From the NCBI GenBank assembly GCA_036396535.1, contig DASWKR010000028.1, positions 81,434 to 121,135 of the forward strand: 39,702 bases of DNA, read 5' to 3'. The DNA comes from Acidimicrobiia bacterium (GTDB lineage Bacteria > Actinomycetota > Acidimicrobiia > Spongiisociales > UBA5794). Below, piece after piece: positions 7,810 through 15,110 of this stretch; position 1 is the stretch's first letter; each line of letters starts with the position of its first letter. Under the pieces are notes generated by a model, which was not told the origin of the DNA, did not search any database, and was given only the letters and a program-made list of their open reading frames with translations. The position numbers and the translations under genes are program-made.

Positions 7810-7837
7810 TTGCCGAGGGACGGCTGGTTTGTAGGGT
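7810..7837 (+). promoter_or_regulatory. Promoter of the thioredoxin gene
   Basis: TTGCCG (7810-7815) and TAGGGT (7832-7837) lie 16 bp apart, a good housekeeping -35/-10 pair. The mRNA would have a 5' leader of about 20 nt containing the GGAG ribosome binding site before the ATG at 7866. Confidence 0.5.
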
Positions 7838-7865
7838 GCAATTCCCGCGACCACCGGAGTAATCC

Positions 7866-8297
7866 ATGTCAACCCTGGCACTCACAAAGGAAACCTTCGA
7901 AGAGACGATCGCCGACAACGACATGGTCCTCGTCGACTTCTGGGCCGAGTGGTGCGGGCCGTGCCGGATGTTCGGCCCGGTCTTCGAGAAGGTCTCCGAG
8001 GACCACCCGGACATCGTCTTCGCCAAGGTCGACACCGAAGCGCAACAGGAGCTGGCCGGGTACTTCAACGTCCGCTCCATCCCGACGCTCATGATCTTCC
8101 GTGACCAGATCGGGATCTACTCGCAGCCCGGGGCCCTTCCCGAAGGCATGCTCCGCAGCCTCGTCGATCAGGCAAAGGCACTCGACATGGACGACGTGAA
8201 ACGCCAGATCGAAGAGCACGACCACGACGACGACGGCCACGACCACGACCACGCCGGCCACGACCACTCGGAGCATCCGCAGAGACGAACGCGCTGA
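7866..8297 (+). CDS. Thioredoxin with a histidine-rich C-terminal tail
   Basis: Residues 1-108 form a complete thioredoxin: FWAEWCGPCRMF (Cys30, Cys33), the KVDTE strand and the cis-proline SIPTL at about 71-75. No signal peptide is visible, so it should be cytoplasmic. The extra tail (about residues 116-143) has eight histidines in 20 residues mixed with aspartates (EHDHDDDGHDHDHAGHDHSEH), a typical zinc, nickel or copper binding composition. Ordinary thioredoxins of about 105-110 residues lack it. A GGAG ribosome binding site precedes the ATG. It is transcribed away from the ccm operon with only 175 bp between. The thioredoxin call is firm; metal binding is inference. Confidence 0.93.
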   Translation: MSTLALTKETFEETIADNDMVLVDFWAEWCGPCRMFGPVFEKVSEDHPDIVFAKVDTEAQQELAGYFNVRSIPTLMIFRDQIGIYSQPGALPEGMLRSLVDQAKALDMDDVKRQIEEHDHDDDGHDHDHAGHDHSEHPQRRTR

Positions 8298-8326
8298 GCA
8301 GCCCCCCACCGGCGGGACCCGGGACC

Positions 8327-8332
8327 TAGGCT
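8327..8332 (+). promoter_or_regulatory. Putative -10 box TAGGCT of the RTX-like gene
   Basis: TAGGCT lies 25 nt before the GTG at 8358 and leaves room for a short leader with the GGGAGGA ribosome binding site at 8346-8352. Confidence 0.35.
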
Positions 8333-8357
8333 TGCCGCCGACGCCGGGAGGACGCTT

Positions 8358-9614
8358 GTGAACACGAGTCGCTCGATCATCGCCGCCATCGCCGCCACGG
8401 CTCTCTCGCTCACTCCCGCCGCGGTGGCGCGGGCGGCAACGTGCGGCGGGCTGCCGGCGACCATCACCGGGACGCCCGGGGACGACGTCATCTCGGGTAC
8501 GCCTGGAGACGACGTGATCGTCGGCATGGGTGGCGCAGACGTCATCAGGGGCAAGGGCGGCGACGACGTGATCTGCGGCGCCAAGGGACGCGACCGGCTC
8601 CTCGGCGGCGCCGGCCACGACACGCTGATCGGGGGTACAGGCGCCGACACGCTCCAGGGCGGACCCGGTGACGACCTGCTGCACGGCAAGAAGGGCACGG
8701 ACGAGGCCGACTACCGCGACTCGTCCTCCGGCGTGACCGTCAACCTCGGCGCGGGGACCGGGATGGGCCGCGGAACAGACGTCCTCACCCGCATCGAGAA
8801 CGTCGCCGGCTCCGACTTCGACGACAGCATCTATGGGGACGAGGAGCGGAACGTCCTGCGTGGTCGCGACGGGTTCGACTACATCAACGGCTCGGGGGGC
8901 GACGACGACCTGCTCGGCGGCGGCGGCAACGGCGACTACCTCGAGGGAGGCGCCGGTGACGACCTCGTCGACGGAGGCTCCTCGAACCCGGGCTACGGCG
9001 ACTACGCCTTCTTCAGCGCCTCCGCAGCACCCGTCACGGTCGACCTGGCGGCCGGGACGGCGTCGGGCGACGGCAACGACGTGCTCACCGGCATCGAAGG
9101 CATGTTCGGATCGGCACACGACGACGTCCTCTACGGAGGGCCCGGCAACGACTCCATCGGCGGCGAAACGGGCGACGACCTGATCGTGGGGCGCGGAGGG
9201 AGCGACAATCTCGGCGGGGGACCCGGGAACGACGACGTCCGTGGTGGGCCGGGCGACGATGTCGTGAGCGGATCGACCGGCGACGACGCGCTCGACGGAG
9301 GAGCAGGCCTCGATCGACTCGACTACACCACCACGGCAGGCGCCGTCACCCTCGATCTCGCCGCCGGAACGGCGACCGGAGACGGGTCGGACACCATCGA
9401 GCGCGTCGAGATCGTGTGGGGAACCAGCGGTGACGACGTACTGCGCGGTAGCAGCATGCCGGACGTCATCGACGGACGAGCCGGCGACGACGTCCTGGCG
9501 GGGCGCGGCGGCGACGACACGCTCAACGGCAGCCTCGGCACTGACGACATCGACGGAGGCCCCGGAACAGACCGATGCATCGACGGTGAGGTGCTGGCGC
9601 GCTGCGAGCTGTGA
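8358..9614 (+). CDS. Secreted RTX-like calcium-binding repeat protein
   Basis: The protein has 418 residues. Residues 1-26 are a Sec signal peptide ending ARA|AT. The rest is made of GGxGxDxLxG nonapeptides of the hemolysin-type calcium-binding family, for example GTPGDDVISG and GGPGDDLLHG. These fold into calcium-loaded parallel beta rolls. Three VTVDLAAGTASGDGNDVLT-like segments at about residues 125, 226 and 330 divide the repeats into modules of about 100 residues. Four cysteines (about 29, 72, 411, 416) could form disulfides. No enzymatic domain or type I secretion partner is nearby, and the Sec signal argues against type I export. Start: GTG with strong GGGAGGA upstream. Role unknown, perhaps surface or adhesive. 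Confidence 0.9.
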   Translation: MNTSRSIIAAIAATALSLTPAAVARAATCGGLPATITGTPGDDVISGTPGDDVIVGMGGADVIRGKGGDDVICGAKGRDRLLGGAGHDTLIGGTGADTLQGGPGDDLLHGKKGTDEADYRDSSSGVTVNLGAGTGMGRGTDVLTRIENVAGSDFDDSIYGDEERNVLRGRDGFDYINGSGGDDDLLGGGGNGDYLEGGAGDDLVDGGSSNPGYGDYAFFSASAAPVTVDLAAGTASGDGNDVLTGIEGMFGSAHDDVLYGGPGNDSIGGETGDDLIVGRGGSDNLGGGPGNDDVRGGPGDDVVSGSTGDDALDGGAGLDRLDYTTTAGAVTLDLAAGTATGDGSDTIERVEIVWGTSGDDVLRGSSMPDVIDGRAGDDVLAGRGGDDTLNGSLGTDDIDGGPGTDRCIDGEVLARCEL

Positions 9615-9636
9615 GCCACATGGCCCCCGTGCCGGG

Positions 9637-9846
9637 TCATCTCACCAGGTCTGCGATGAGGCGCTGACCCTCATCCGAGCGGCTGCGTGCCACGTAGACG
9701 CGCACCAGCCGGCGACCACCGAAAGGCCCTGGGTCGGACTCGATATTCGCCGGGATGCCCGCCTCGGCGAGACGAGCCCACGCCACCTCGGCGGCCTCCC
9801 TGTCCGAGAACTCGGCGATGGGCACGAGCTTGTCCCGCCGGGACAT
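9637..9846 (-). CDS. DUF2007 family small protein
   Basis: This 69-residue protein reads LVPIAEFSDREAAEVAWARLAEAGIPANIESDP and later RLVRVYVARSRSDEGQRLIADL. This is the pattern of DUF2007 (putative signal-transducing protein), a small alpha/beta ferredoxin-like fold. Its function is not established. The ATG at 9846 directly follows the tldE stop (TGAGATG), so it is probably the last gene of the tldD-tldE unit. The longer frame to 9903 would overlap tldE by 56 nt and is not preferred. Confidence 0.8.
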   Translation of the reverse strand: MSRRDKLVPIAEFSDREAAEVAWARLAEAGIPANIESDPGPFGGRRLVRVYVARSRSDEGQRLIADLVR

Positions 9847-9847
9847 C

Positions 9848-11179
9848 TCAGCCTGCTGCGCCGCCGGTGAAGTGCCACGACGCCAGGCGGAGCGAAGGGG
9901 CATGGATCACGGCAGGGCCGAACTCGGAATCGGCGAGCCTGCCGTCGTCGCCCAGCCCCAGCAGCCGGCCGGGCCCGAGCGCCGCCACGAAGCTCTGCGT
10001 GAACCTCATGTTCGTCACCGCCCCCGTGATCACACCATTCTCGATCATGAACGTGCCGTTGCGGGTGAGCCCGGTGACGGCCAGGGTCTTCGGGTCGAGG
10101 ACCCTGCAGTAGTTGAACGTCGCCACGTAGAGCCCCCGGTCGACCGAGGCGATCATGTCGTCGACCGAGGCGGCGCCCCCTTCGACGAACACGTTCAGGG
10201 GGAACGGCCCGAAGACCTCTCCTCCCGGGACGGCGTGGCCGGTCGAGCGCTCGCCCGCCTTGGCGGCCGTGCGCCGGTCGTGCGCCAGCCCCGACGTGAC
10301 GCCCGACGAGACGAGGTGGACCTGCCCCTTCGGCGTCCCCTCGACGTCGAACCCGAACCCGACCGCCCCGAGGCGCCCTGCATCGTCGACGAGGTGCAGC
10401 TTCTCGTCGAATTGCTGGTCACCGAGCCTGGCGAACGACTGGCCCTCGATGTGCGCCTTGGCGTTGAAGCCGTAGCCGGCGAGGAAGACGGCGATCGTGG
10501 CGACGCACTCCGGCGCCAGGACGACCTCGTACTCGCCCGGCTTCACGTCGTATCCGCCTTCGCCGTCGCGGGCGCGCCGCGCCGCCAGTCCCCCGACGGC
10601 CGCTGCATCGATGTCTGCGATGCGCGCCGAAGTAGCGTGCCCCGATCCGGCCGAGGTGCTCGTCCGGTGGATCCCGTCGAGGGTCGCCTGCGTGTACGAG
10701 GCGCCGGCGACGTGGCCGGCACTGTTGGCAAACGCCACCTCGTTGGCGATCGTCTGGCAGTAGCCGGCTGCATTGAGGCCCTGCCCGGCGTCGATGAAGG
10801 CTTTCACGAGCTCGGCGCGCTCGCCGGGGCCGCACGACTTGGTCGCCTCGTCCTCGTGACCAGGGATCGTGACATCACCCGACGTCGCCAAGCCCGGCCA
10901 GTCGTGGTCGACCGGTTGGAGAGCTGCGGCTGCGATTGCCCGCTCGACGAAGCGCCCGACGACGCCGTCGTCTGCACCGGTCATCGTCGCCGAGCCAACC
11001 CTCTGGTCGACGGCGACCCGGAGCCGAATGCTCACCCCCTCTTCGGCCACGTTCTGATGGATGAACGAGTTGGCGAAACGGGTGAGCCCGTCCGTGCCGG
11101 CGGTCACCACCACTTCCGCCTCGGCCTCGTCGCCAACGTGCTCGAGCACCCTCTCCGCAATGGCGGCGGTCCTCGTCAT
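9848..11179 (-). CDS. tldE: TldE/PmbA-family metalloprotease subunit
   Basis: This 443-residue protein belongs to the U62 (TldD/PmbA) family. The N-terminal domain shows RFANSFIHQNVAEEGVSIRLRV, the middle has PGEYEVVLAPECVATIAVFL, and the C-terminal half has NVFVEGGAASVDDMIASVDRGLYVATFNYCRVLDPKT. It lacks the HExxxH motif of TldD, as expected for the TldE partner. In E. coli the TldD/TldE heterodimer degrades unfolded peptides through a narrow channel and matures microcins. No modified-peptide precursor was recognised nearby, so the substrate is unknown. The ATG at 11179 overlaps the tldD stop by 4 nt. Confidence 0.9.
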   Translation of the reverse strand: MTRTAAIAERVLEHVGDEAEAEVVVTAGTDGLTRFANSFIHQNVAEEGVSIRLRVAVDQRVGSATMTGADDGVVGRFVERAIAAAALQPVDHDWPGLATSGDVTIPGHEDEATKSCGPGERAELVKAFIDAGQGLNAAGYCQTIANEVAFANSAGHVAGASYTQATLDGIHRTSTSAGSGHATSARIADIDAAAVGGLAARRARDGEGGYDVKPGEYEVVLAPECVATIAVFLAGYGFNAKAHIEGQSFARLGDQQFDEKLHLVDDAGRLGAVGFGFDVEGTPKGQVHLVSSGVTSGLAHDRRTAAKAGERSTGHAVPGGEVFGPFPLNVFVEGGAASVDDMIASVDRGLYVATFNYCRVLDPKTLAVTGLTRNGTFMIENGVITGAVTNMRFTQSFVAALGPGRLLGLGDDGRLADSEFGPAVIHAPSLRLASWHFTGGAAG

Positions 11180-12615
11180 GCCTTCACCCCGACCCTCACG
11201 GAGGCGAAGCGTCCCGGTGCCGCCGAGTGGCCCGTGTGCGCCACTTGCATCGGCTGGCCCTTGCCGCAGTTCGGTGTCCCCCAGTGGACCCACTCGGTCT
11301 CGCCGGCCAGCCGGTCCATGGTTCCCCAGAACTGCGGTGTGATCCCGGTGTAGGTCGGGTTCTTGACCATCCGCCCGAGCCTGCCGTTCTTCACCTCCCA
11401 CCCGACCTCGCAGCCGAACTGGAAGTTGAGCCTCGTGTCGTCGATCGACCACGAGCGGTTCGTCGCCATGTAGACGCCATCCTCGGTGTCGGCGATGATC
11501 TCGTCCAAGGTGCCCTCGCCGGGGACCAGCCCGACGTTCGTCATGCGAACCATCGGAAGGCGGTTGTAGCCGTCGGCACGCACCATCCCCCCGGGGAGCA
11601 GGTTGGCGATGGAAGCGGAGTCGCGCCCGGAGAGAACCCCGACCCACACGCCGTCTCGAACGATGTCGACCCGCTGGGCGGGGGTCCCCTCGTCGTCGAA
11701 GCCGAACGTCCCCAGCGCCCCGGGCAGGGTCGCGTCTGCGGTGATGTTCATGAGCGGTGAGCCGTAGCGGTGGGTATGGAGCTTCGGCAGCTCGAGATGT
11801 GACGTCCCCGCGAAGGCGGCCTCCCAGCCGAGGATCCGATCGAGCTCGATGGCATGGCCGACCGACTCGTGGATCTGGAGGGCGAGCTGCGAACCCTCCA
11901 GGATGAGCTGCTTCTCACCTTCCTCGAGCTCCGGTGCCGAGAGAAGCTGGGCGGCTTCCTCGGCGACCCGCCCGGCGTGCCCTGGGAAGTCCCACTGCCT
12001 GACGACTTCGAAACCCCCCGTCTCGTACTGACCGAAAGACTGCGGATAGCTGCGACGCTGGGTCTCGGCATCCGAGATGGCTGTGGCGTCGAAGCCGCCG
12101 CCGGATTCGACGATGTGCTGGTGGATGCGATGGCCCTGAGAGGACACGAACCACTTGCTGGTGTCCCAGAAGGCGAGGCTTGCCCTGGCGAGCGCCACCC
12201 CACGCACCCCGGCCATCGTCTTCGTGAGGTCGAGGAGCATGTCGACCTTCTCAGAGAGCGGCACGTCGAAGGGGTGCACCTCGACCGGCGTGACGTACTC
12301 GGCTTCCACGATCGGGACGTCCGCGAGGTCGAGCGGAGGGCCGGCGACGAGTGCCGATGCCCTGGCGATCTCGGCGGCTCGCTCGCCCGCTCCCCTGGAG
12401 GCTGCCGCAGTCAAGTCGTCGATCGCGAAGAAGCCCCAAGACGACCCGATGAGTGCCCTGACCCCGAGGCCGACCGACTCGGAGTGACCGGCCGACTCGA
12501 CTGCTTCGTTCTGGACGTCGATCGACTCGTCGCGGGTTGCCACGACACGCGCATCTGCGTACGCCGCACCAGCAGCCAGCGCGCCTTCCACGGCCGCTTG
12601 CGCGTGATCGAACAA
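11176..12615 (-). CDS. tldD: TldD-family metalloprotease, catalytic subunit
   Basis: This 479-residue protein has HESVGHAIELDR at about residues 249-260, the HExxxH zinc site of TldD. The conserved C-terminal PNCGKGQPMQVAHTG supplies a further cysteine ligand region. It should be the active half of a TldD/TldE protease in the cytoplasm. The start is TTG at 12615, chosen because GGAGG lies 5 nt upstream and the N-terminus (MFDHAQAAVEGALAAGA) matches the family. A TACCAT box 28 nt upstream suggests a promoter separate from the histidine kinase gene before it. Confidence 0.92.
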   Translation of the reverse strand: MFDHAQAAVEGALAAGAAYADARVVATRDESIDVQNEAVESAGHSESVGLGVRALIGSSWGFFAIDDLTAAASRGAGERAAEIARASALVAGPPLDLADVPIVEAEYVTPVEVHPFDVPLSEKVDMLLDLTKTMAGVRGVALARASLAFWDTSKWFVSSQGHRIHQHIVESGGGFDATAISDAETQRRSYPQSFGQYETGGFEVVRQWDFPGHAGRVAEEAAQLLSAPELEEGEKQLILEGSQLALQIHESVGHAIELDRILGWEAAFAGTSHLELPKLHTHRYGSPLMNITADATLPGALGTFGFDDEGTPAQRVDIVRDGVWVGVLSGRDSASIANLLPGGMVRADGYNRLPMVRMTNVGLVPGEGTLDEIIADTEDGVYMATNRSWSIDDTRLNFQFGCEVGWEVKNGRLGRMVKNPTYTGITPQFWGTMDRLAGETEWVHWGTPNCGKGQPMQVAHTGHSAAPGRFASVRVGVKA

Positions 12616-12642
12616 TGGAGCCTCCGGCTGGGCGAAGCGTCG

Positions 12643-12648
12643 ATGGTA
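12643..12648 (-). promoter_or_regulatory. Putative -10 box TACCAT for tldD-tldE
   Basis: On the minus strand TACCAT lies in the 61-nt gap after the histidine kinase stop. A start about 7 nt downstream gives a leader of about 20 nt with the GGAGG site before the TTG. Confidence 0.4.
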
Positions 12649-12676
12649 GCCCTCGGCCTTGGAACGCCGACGAGGG

Positions 12677-14305
12677 TCAGGACGCGCCGAGTGTGCTCGT
12701 CGTCGGCAACGAGAGCGTGAAGATGCTCTGGTCGTCCGTGTAGGCGTACGTCAGGTCGCCGTGCATCAGCCGGGCCAGCTGCCTCGATATCGTGAGGCCG
12801 AGCCCGAGCGCTCCCAGATGGGCGTCCTGCTCGCGCGAGCGCTGGTACGCCTCGAATATCCGCTCGCGGTCCTCCGTCGGCACACCGGGGCCGTCGTCGC
12901 ACACCGAGATGCGGGCGGCGGACTCGGCACCCATGTCGATCCTGACCTCGACGTTGTCGCCGCCATACCGGCCGGCGTTCGTGAGGAGGTTCCGAACGAT
13001 CTGACGGACCCGGATCGGGTCGGCCACCACCCAGGTCGGGTCGCCGACGACCGAGGGGCGCCGTGGCAGGTTCCCGGCCCTCGTCGCTTCGCCGATCGTC
13101 GCCTCGACCTGATCGGTGAGCTCGATGACGTGGCTGTGGACGGCGAGCTCGCCCATGTCCATCTTGGCGGCGACGAGGAGGTCCTCGACGAGGCTGGCGA
13201 GGTCCGAGCTCTGCTCGGCGATCACTCCGACCAAGGTGTGCGCCTCGGCCTGGCTGAACTGCTCCCAGCGGTTCGACAGCTCGTCGCTCAATCCGAGCAC
13301 TGCGGCGAGCGGCGTGCGCAGCTCGTGGCTGACGGAGGCGATGAACCGGTCCTTGTCCGCCACGAGCTGCTCGAGGCTGCGCTGGTTCTTGCGGATCTCG
13401 GTGAGGTCCAAGAAGGCGACCACCACTCGGGACAGGTCGAGCTGGCCGTCGACACGGTGGATGTTGACCGTCACGAACGCCTCGAAGGGCTCGCCCTTCT
13501 TGTTGTATCCGATGAACTCGGCTTCGTGGGCGGAGCCTCCGTTCCAGATCGTGATGAATTGGCGCCGGAACGACTCGAGCGTCTCCGCCGTGAACTTCTT
13601 GGGTCGGAAGGAGGCGTGGAGCTCGTCCATCTCCTCCGATTTCATGAGCTTGGAGAAGGCGGGATTGACCCGGCTCGTCCTGATGCTCCCGATGGCGGCA
13701 TGGAACTCGGCCTCGTGAGAGTCGATGTACGGCGCGATGTCGGTGACGCCTGCCGCCCGCAGGTCATCGAACCACGAGCCGACGGCCGAGAAGTCCTCCT
13801 CTCGCATGGCGACGGGCGCCGTCATGAAGAGCGTGCGGAACAGCTCCTGCTCGGCGTCGAGCCGCCGCAGCGTTGCGAGGTCGGATGAGCGGTCCTGTAG
13901 GACCACGGACAGGACATACCGGCCTTCGAGCTCGAACCGCGAGGCAGCGATGTCGACCGGGATGAGGGTGCCGTCGGCGCCCGCGCACGTCACGCTGAGC
14001 GTCTCCGGATCGCCGCTCTCGATGGTCCTCCTCAAGGCGTGGGCGAGGTCGTCCGTGCTCGCCGGAGCGACGATGCCGAGCAGCGAGCGTTCGCCTACGG
14101 TGGGCCCGAAGACGTCGAGGGCGGTGCGGTTGCACTCCACGATGCGGAGGTTCTCGTCGACCACGATCAGAGCAACCTGGGCCGCGTCGAACAGACCGCG
14201 ATGCAGCGGTGTCGAATCGACGGAGACCATTCGATTCGCCAAGTACCGATCCTCGTTAGCGTGCTCCGGCCCCAGGAGCGGGGATGCCACGACGGAGCTC
14301 GGCAC
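12677..14305 (-). CDS. Soluble PAS-domain sensor histidine kinase
   Basis: This 542-residue protein has no membrane segment. A PAS domain lies at about residues 38-140 (GLFDAAQVALIVVDENLRIVECN), and a second PAS-like domain at about 150-305 (ending VVVAFLDLTEIRKNQRSLEQL). The HisKA box is SVSHELRTPLAAV with His327. The ATPase has N box NLLTNAGRYGGDN, G1 DDGPGVP, F box IFEAYQRS and G2 LGLGLTISRQLA. It would sense a cytoplasmic or diffusible signal and phosphorylate a response regulator, but none is next to it. Start uncertain: GTG at 14305 has AGCAGG upstream; ATG at 14230 is the alternative and removes 25 residues outside any domain. Confidence 0.9.
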   Translation of the reverse strand: MPSSVVASPLLGPEHANEDRYLANRMVSVDSTPLHRGLFDAAQVALIVVDENLRIVECNRTALDVFGPTVGERSLLGIVAPASTDDLAHALRRTIESGDPETLSVTCAGADGTLIPVDIAASRFELEGRYVLSVVLQDRSSDLATLRRLDAEQELFRTLFMTAPVAMREEDFSAVGSWFDDLRAAGVTDIAPYIDSHEAEFHAAIGSIRTSRVNPAFSKLMKSEEMDELHASFRPKKFTAETLESFRRQFITIWNGGSAHEAEFIGYNKKGEPFEAFVTVNIHRVDGQLDLSRVVVAFLDLTEIRKNQRSLEQLVADKDRFIASVSHELRTPLAAVLGLSDELSNRWEQFSQAEAHTLVGVIAEQSSDLASLVEDLLVAAKMDMGELAVHSHVIELTDQVEATIGEATRAGNLPRRPSVVGDPTWVVADPIRVRQIVRNLLTNAGRYGGDNVEVRIDMGAESAARISVCDDGPGVPTEDRERIFEAYQRSREQDAHLGALGLGLTISRQLARLMHGDLTYAYTDDQSIFTLSLPTTSTLGAS

Positions 14306-14509
14306 GTGTGCCTGCTCTGTCGAAGCACGAGCTCCGAAAGCCTCGATGAGCTATCGGCACTCGTGAGCAGGCAGTTGACCCTTCCCATTGACGGCCCATT
14401 GACGGCTCGTGGAACGACTTCGCGTGGGATGTCAGCCGTGGACCTCGCCGATCACGAAGGGTGGAAGCCATGGCGCGTGACGGCTGCCGGGAGATCGGCA
14501 TGTGGTTCG

Positions 14510-14515
14510 TATGCT
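14510..14515 (+). promoter_or_regulatory. -10 box TATGCT of the Nudix gene
   Basis: TATGCT is followed by 7 nt and then GTG at 14523, the leaderless spacing also seen before other genes here. It overlaps an alternative ATG start at 14511. Confidence 0.45.
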
Positions 14516-14522
14516 GTCGAGG

Positions 14523-15059
14523 GTGACCACTCCCCCGACCGACCATGCCGATCACGTCTGGCCGGGAGAGTTCACGTATTGCCCGCATTGCGCACACGCA
14601 CTCGAGACCGTCACGGTCGAGGGCGAGCCCAGGAGGCGCTGCCCGGGGTGCGGTTACGTCCACTTCCGCAACCCGGGGGTGGGCGCCGCCGTCGTCGTCA
14701 GGGACGAGGCTGCCAGGGTGCTGCTCGTGAAACGTGGCGAGGGAGCGTCGAGACCCGGCAGGTGGTCCGTGCCTGCGGGATTCGTCGACTACGGCGAGGA
14801 GGTGCGCGCCGCGGCTGCCCGGGAGCTGCTGGAAGAGACCGGCCTGGTCGCCGAGATCGGCGACGTGATCCACGTGGCGTCCAATTTCCACGACCCCGAG
14901 AAGCTGACGATCGGGATCTGGTTCGCGTGCCGCGTCGTAGGAGGGGAGCTGGCGGCCGGCGACGATGCAACAGATGCGCGATTCTTCCCGCTCGACGACC
15001 TGCCTCCGCTGGCGTTCGAGACGGACGCCGAGCTGTTCCACATACTGGCGCAGCGTTGA
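14523..15059 (+). CDS. Zinc-ribbon Nudix hydrolase (NudC-like architecture)
   Basis: The protein has 178 residues from GTG 14523. A short zinc ribbon (YCPHC, Cys20/23, and RCPGCGY, Cys40/43) precedes a Nudix domain with the full box GFVDYGEEVRAAAARELLEETGL (about 86-108), matching Gx5Ex7REUxEExGU. Nudix enzymes cut nucleoside diphosphates linked to another moiety. Zinc ribbon plus Nudix recalls NADH pyrophosphatase and many short relatives. It lacks the NudC-specific SQPWPFPxS motif, so the substrate is open; ADP-ribose or a (d)NTP is possible. Alternative in-frame starts are GTG 14502 and ATG 14511. It is divergent from the kinase gene across about 200 bp in which I see only its promoter. 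Confidence 0.88.
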   Translation: MTTPPTDHADHVWPGEFTYCPHCAHALETVTVEGEPRRRCPGCGYVHFRNPGVGAAVVVRDEAARVLLVKRGEGASRPGRWSVPAGFVDYGEEVRAAAARELLEETGLVAEIGDVIHVASNFHDPEKLTIGIWFACRVVGGELAAGDDATDARFFPLDDLPPLAFETDAELFHILAQR

Positions 15060-15110
15060 CCTGCTGCCGGCGCGCTTGCCAAACCTCGGCCCGGGCCGGA
15101 TCATTCAGCG

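Noticed and set aside
7691-8092. Upstream extension of ccmA to 8092
   Set aside because: It is antisense to the start of the thioredoxin gene. CcmA proteins are about 200-215 residues, fitting the GTG at 7690.
8440-9560. Short repeats resembling a CRISPR or tandem array
   Set aside because: The repeats are nonapeptide codons of the RTX-like protein, in frame, of unequal length and without spacers.
12659-13888. 409-codon plus-strand frame across the histidine kinase
   Set aside because: Antisense to all kinase motifs; no ribosome binding site or family match.
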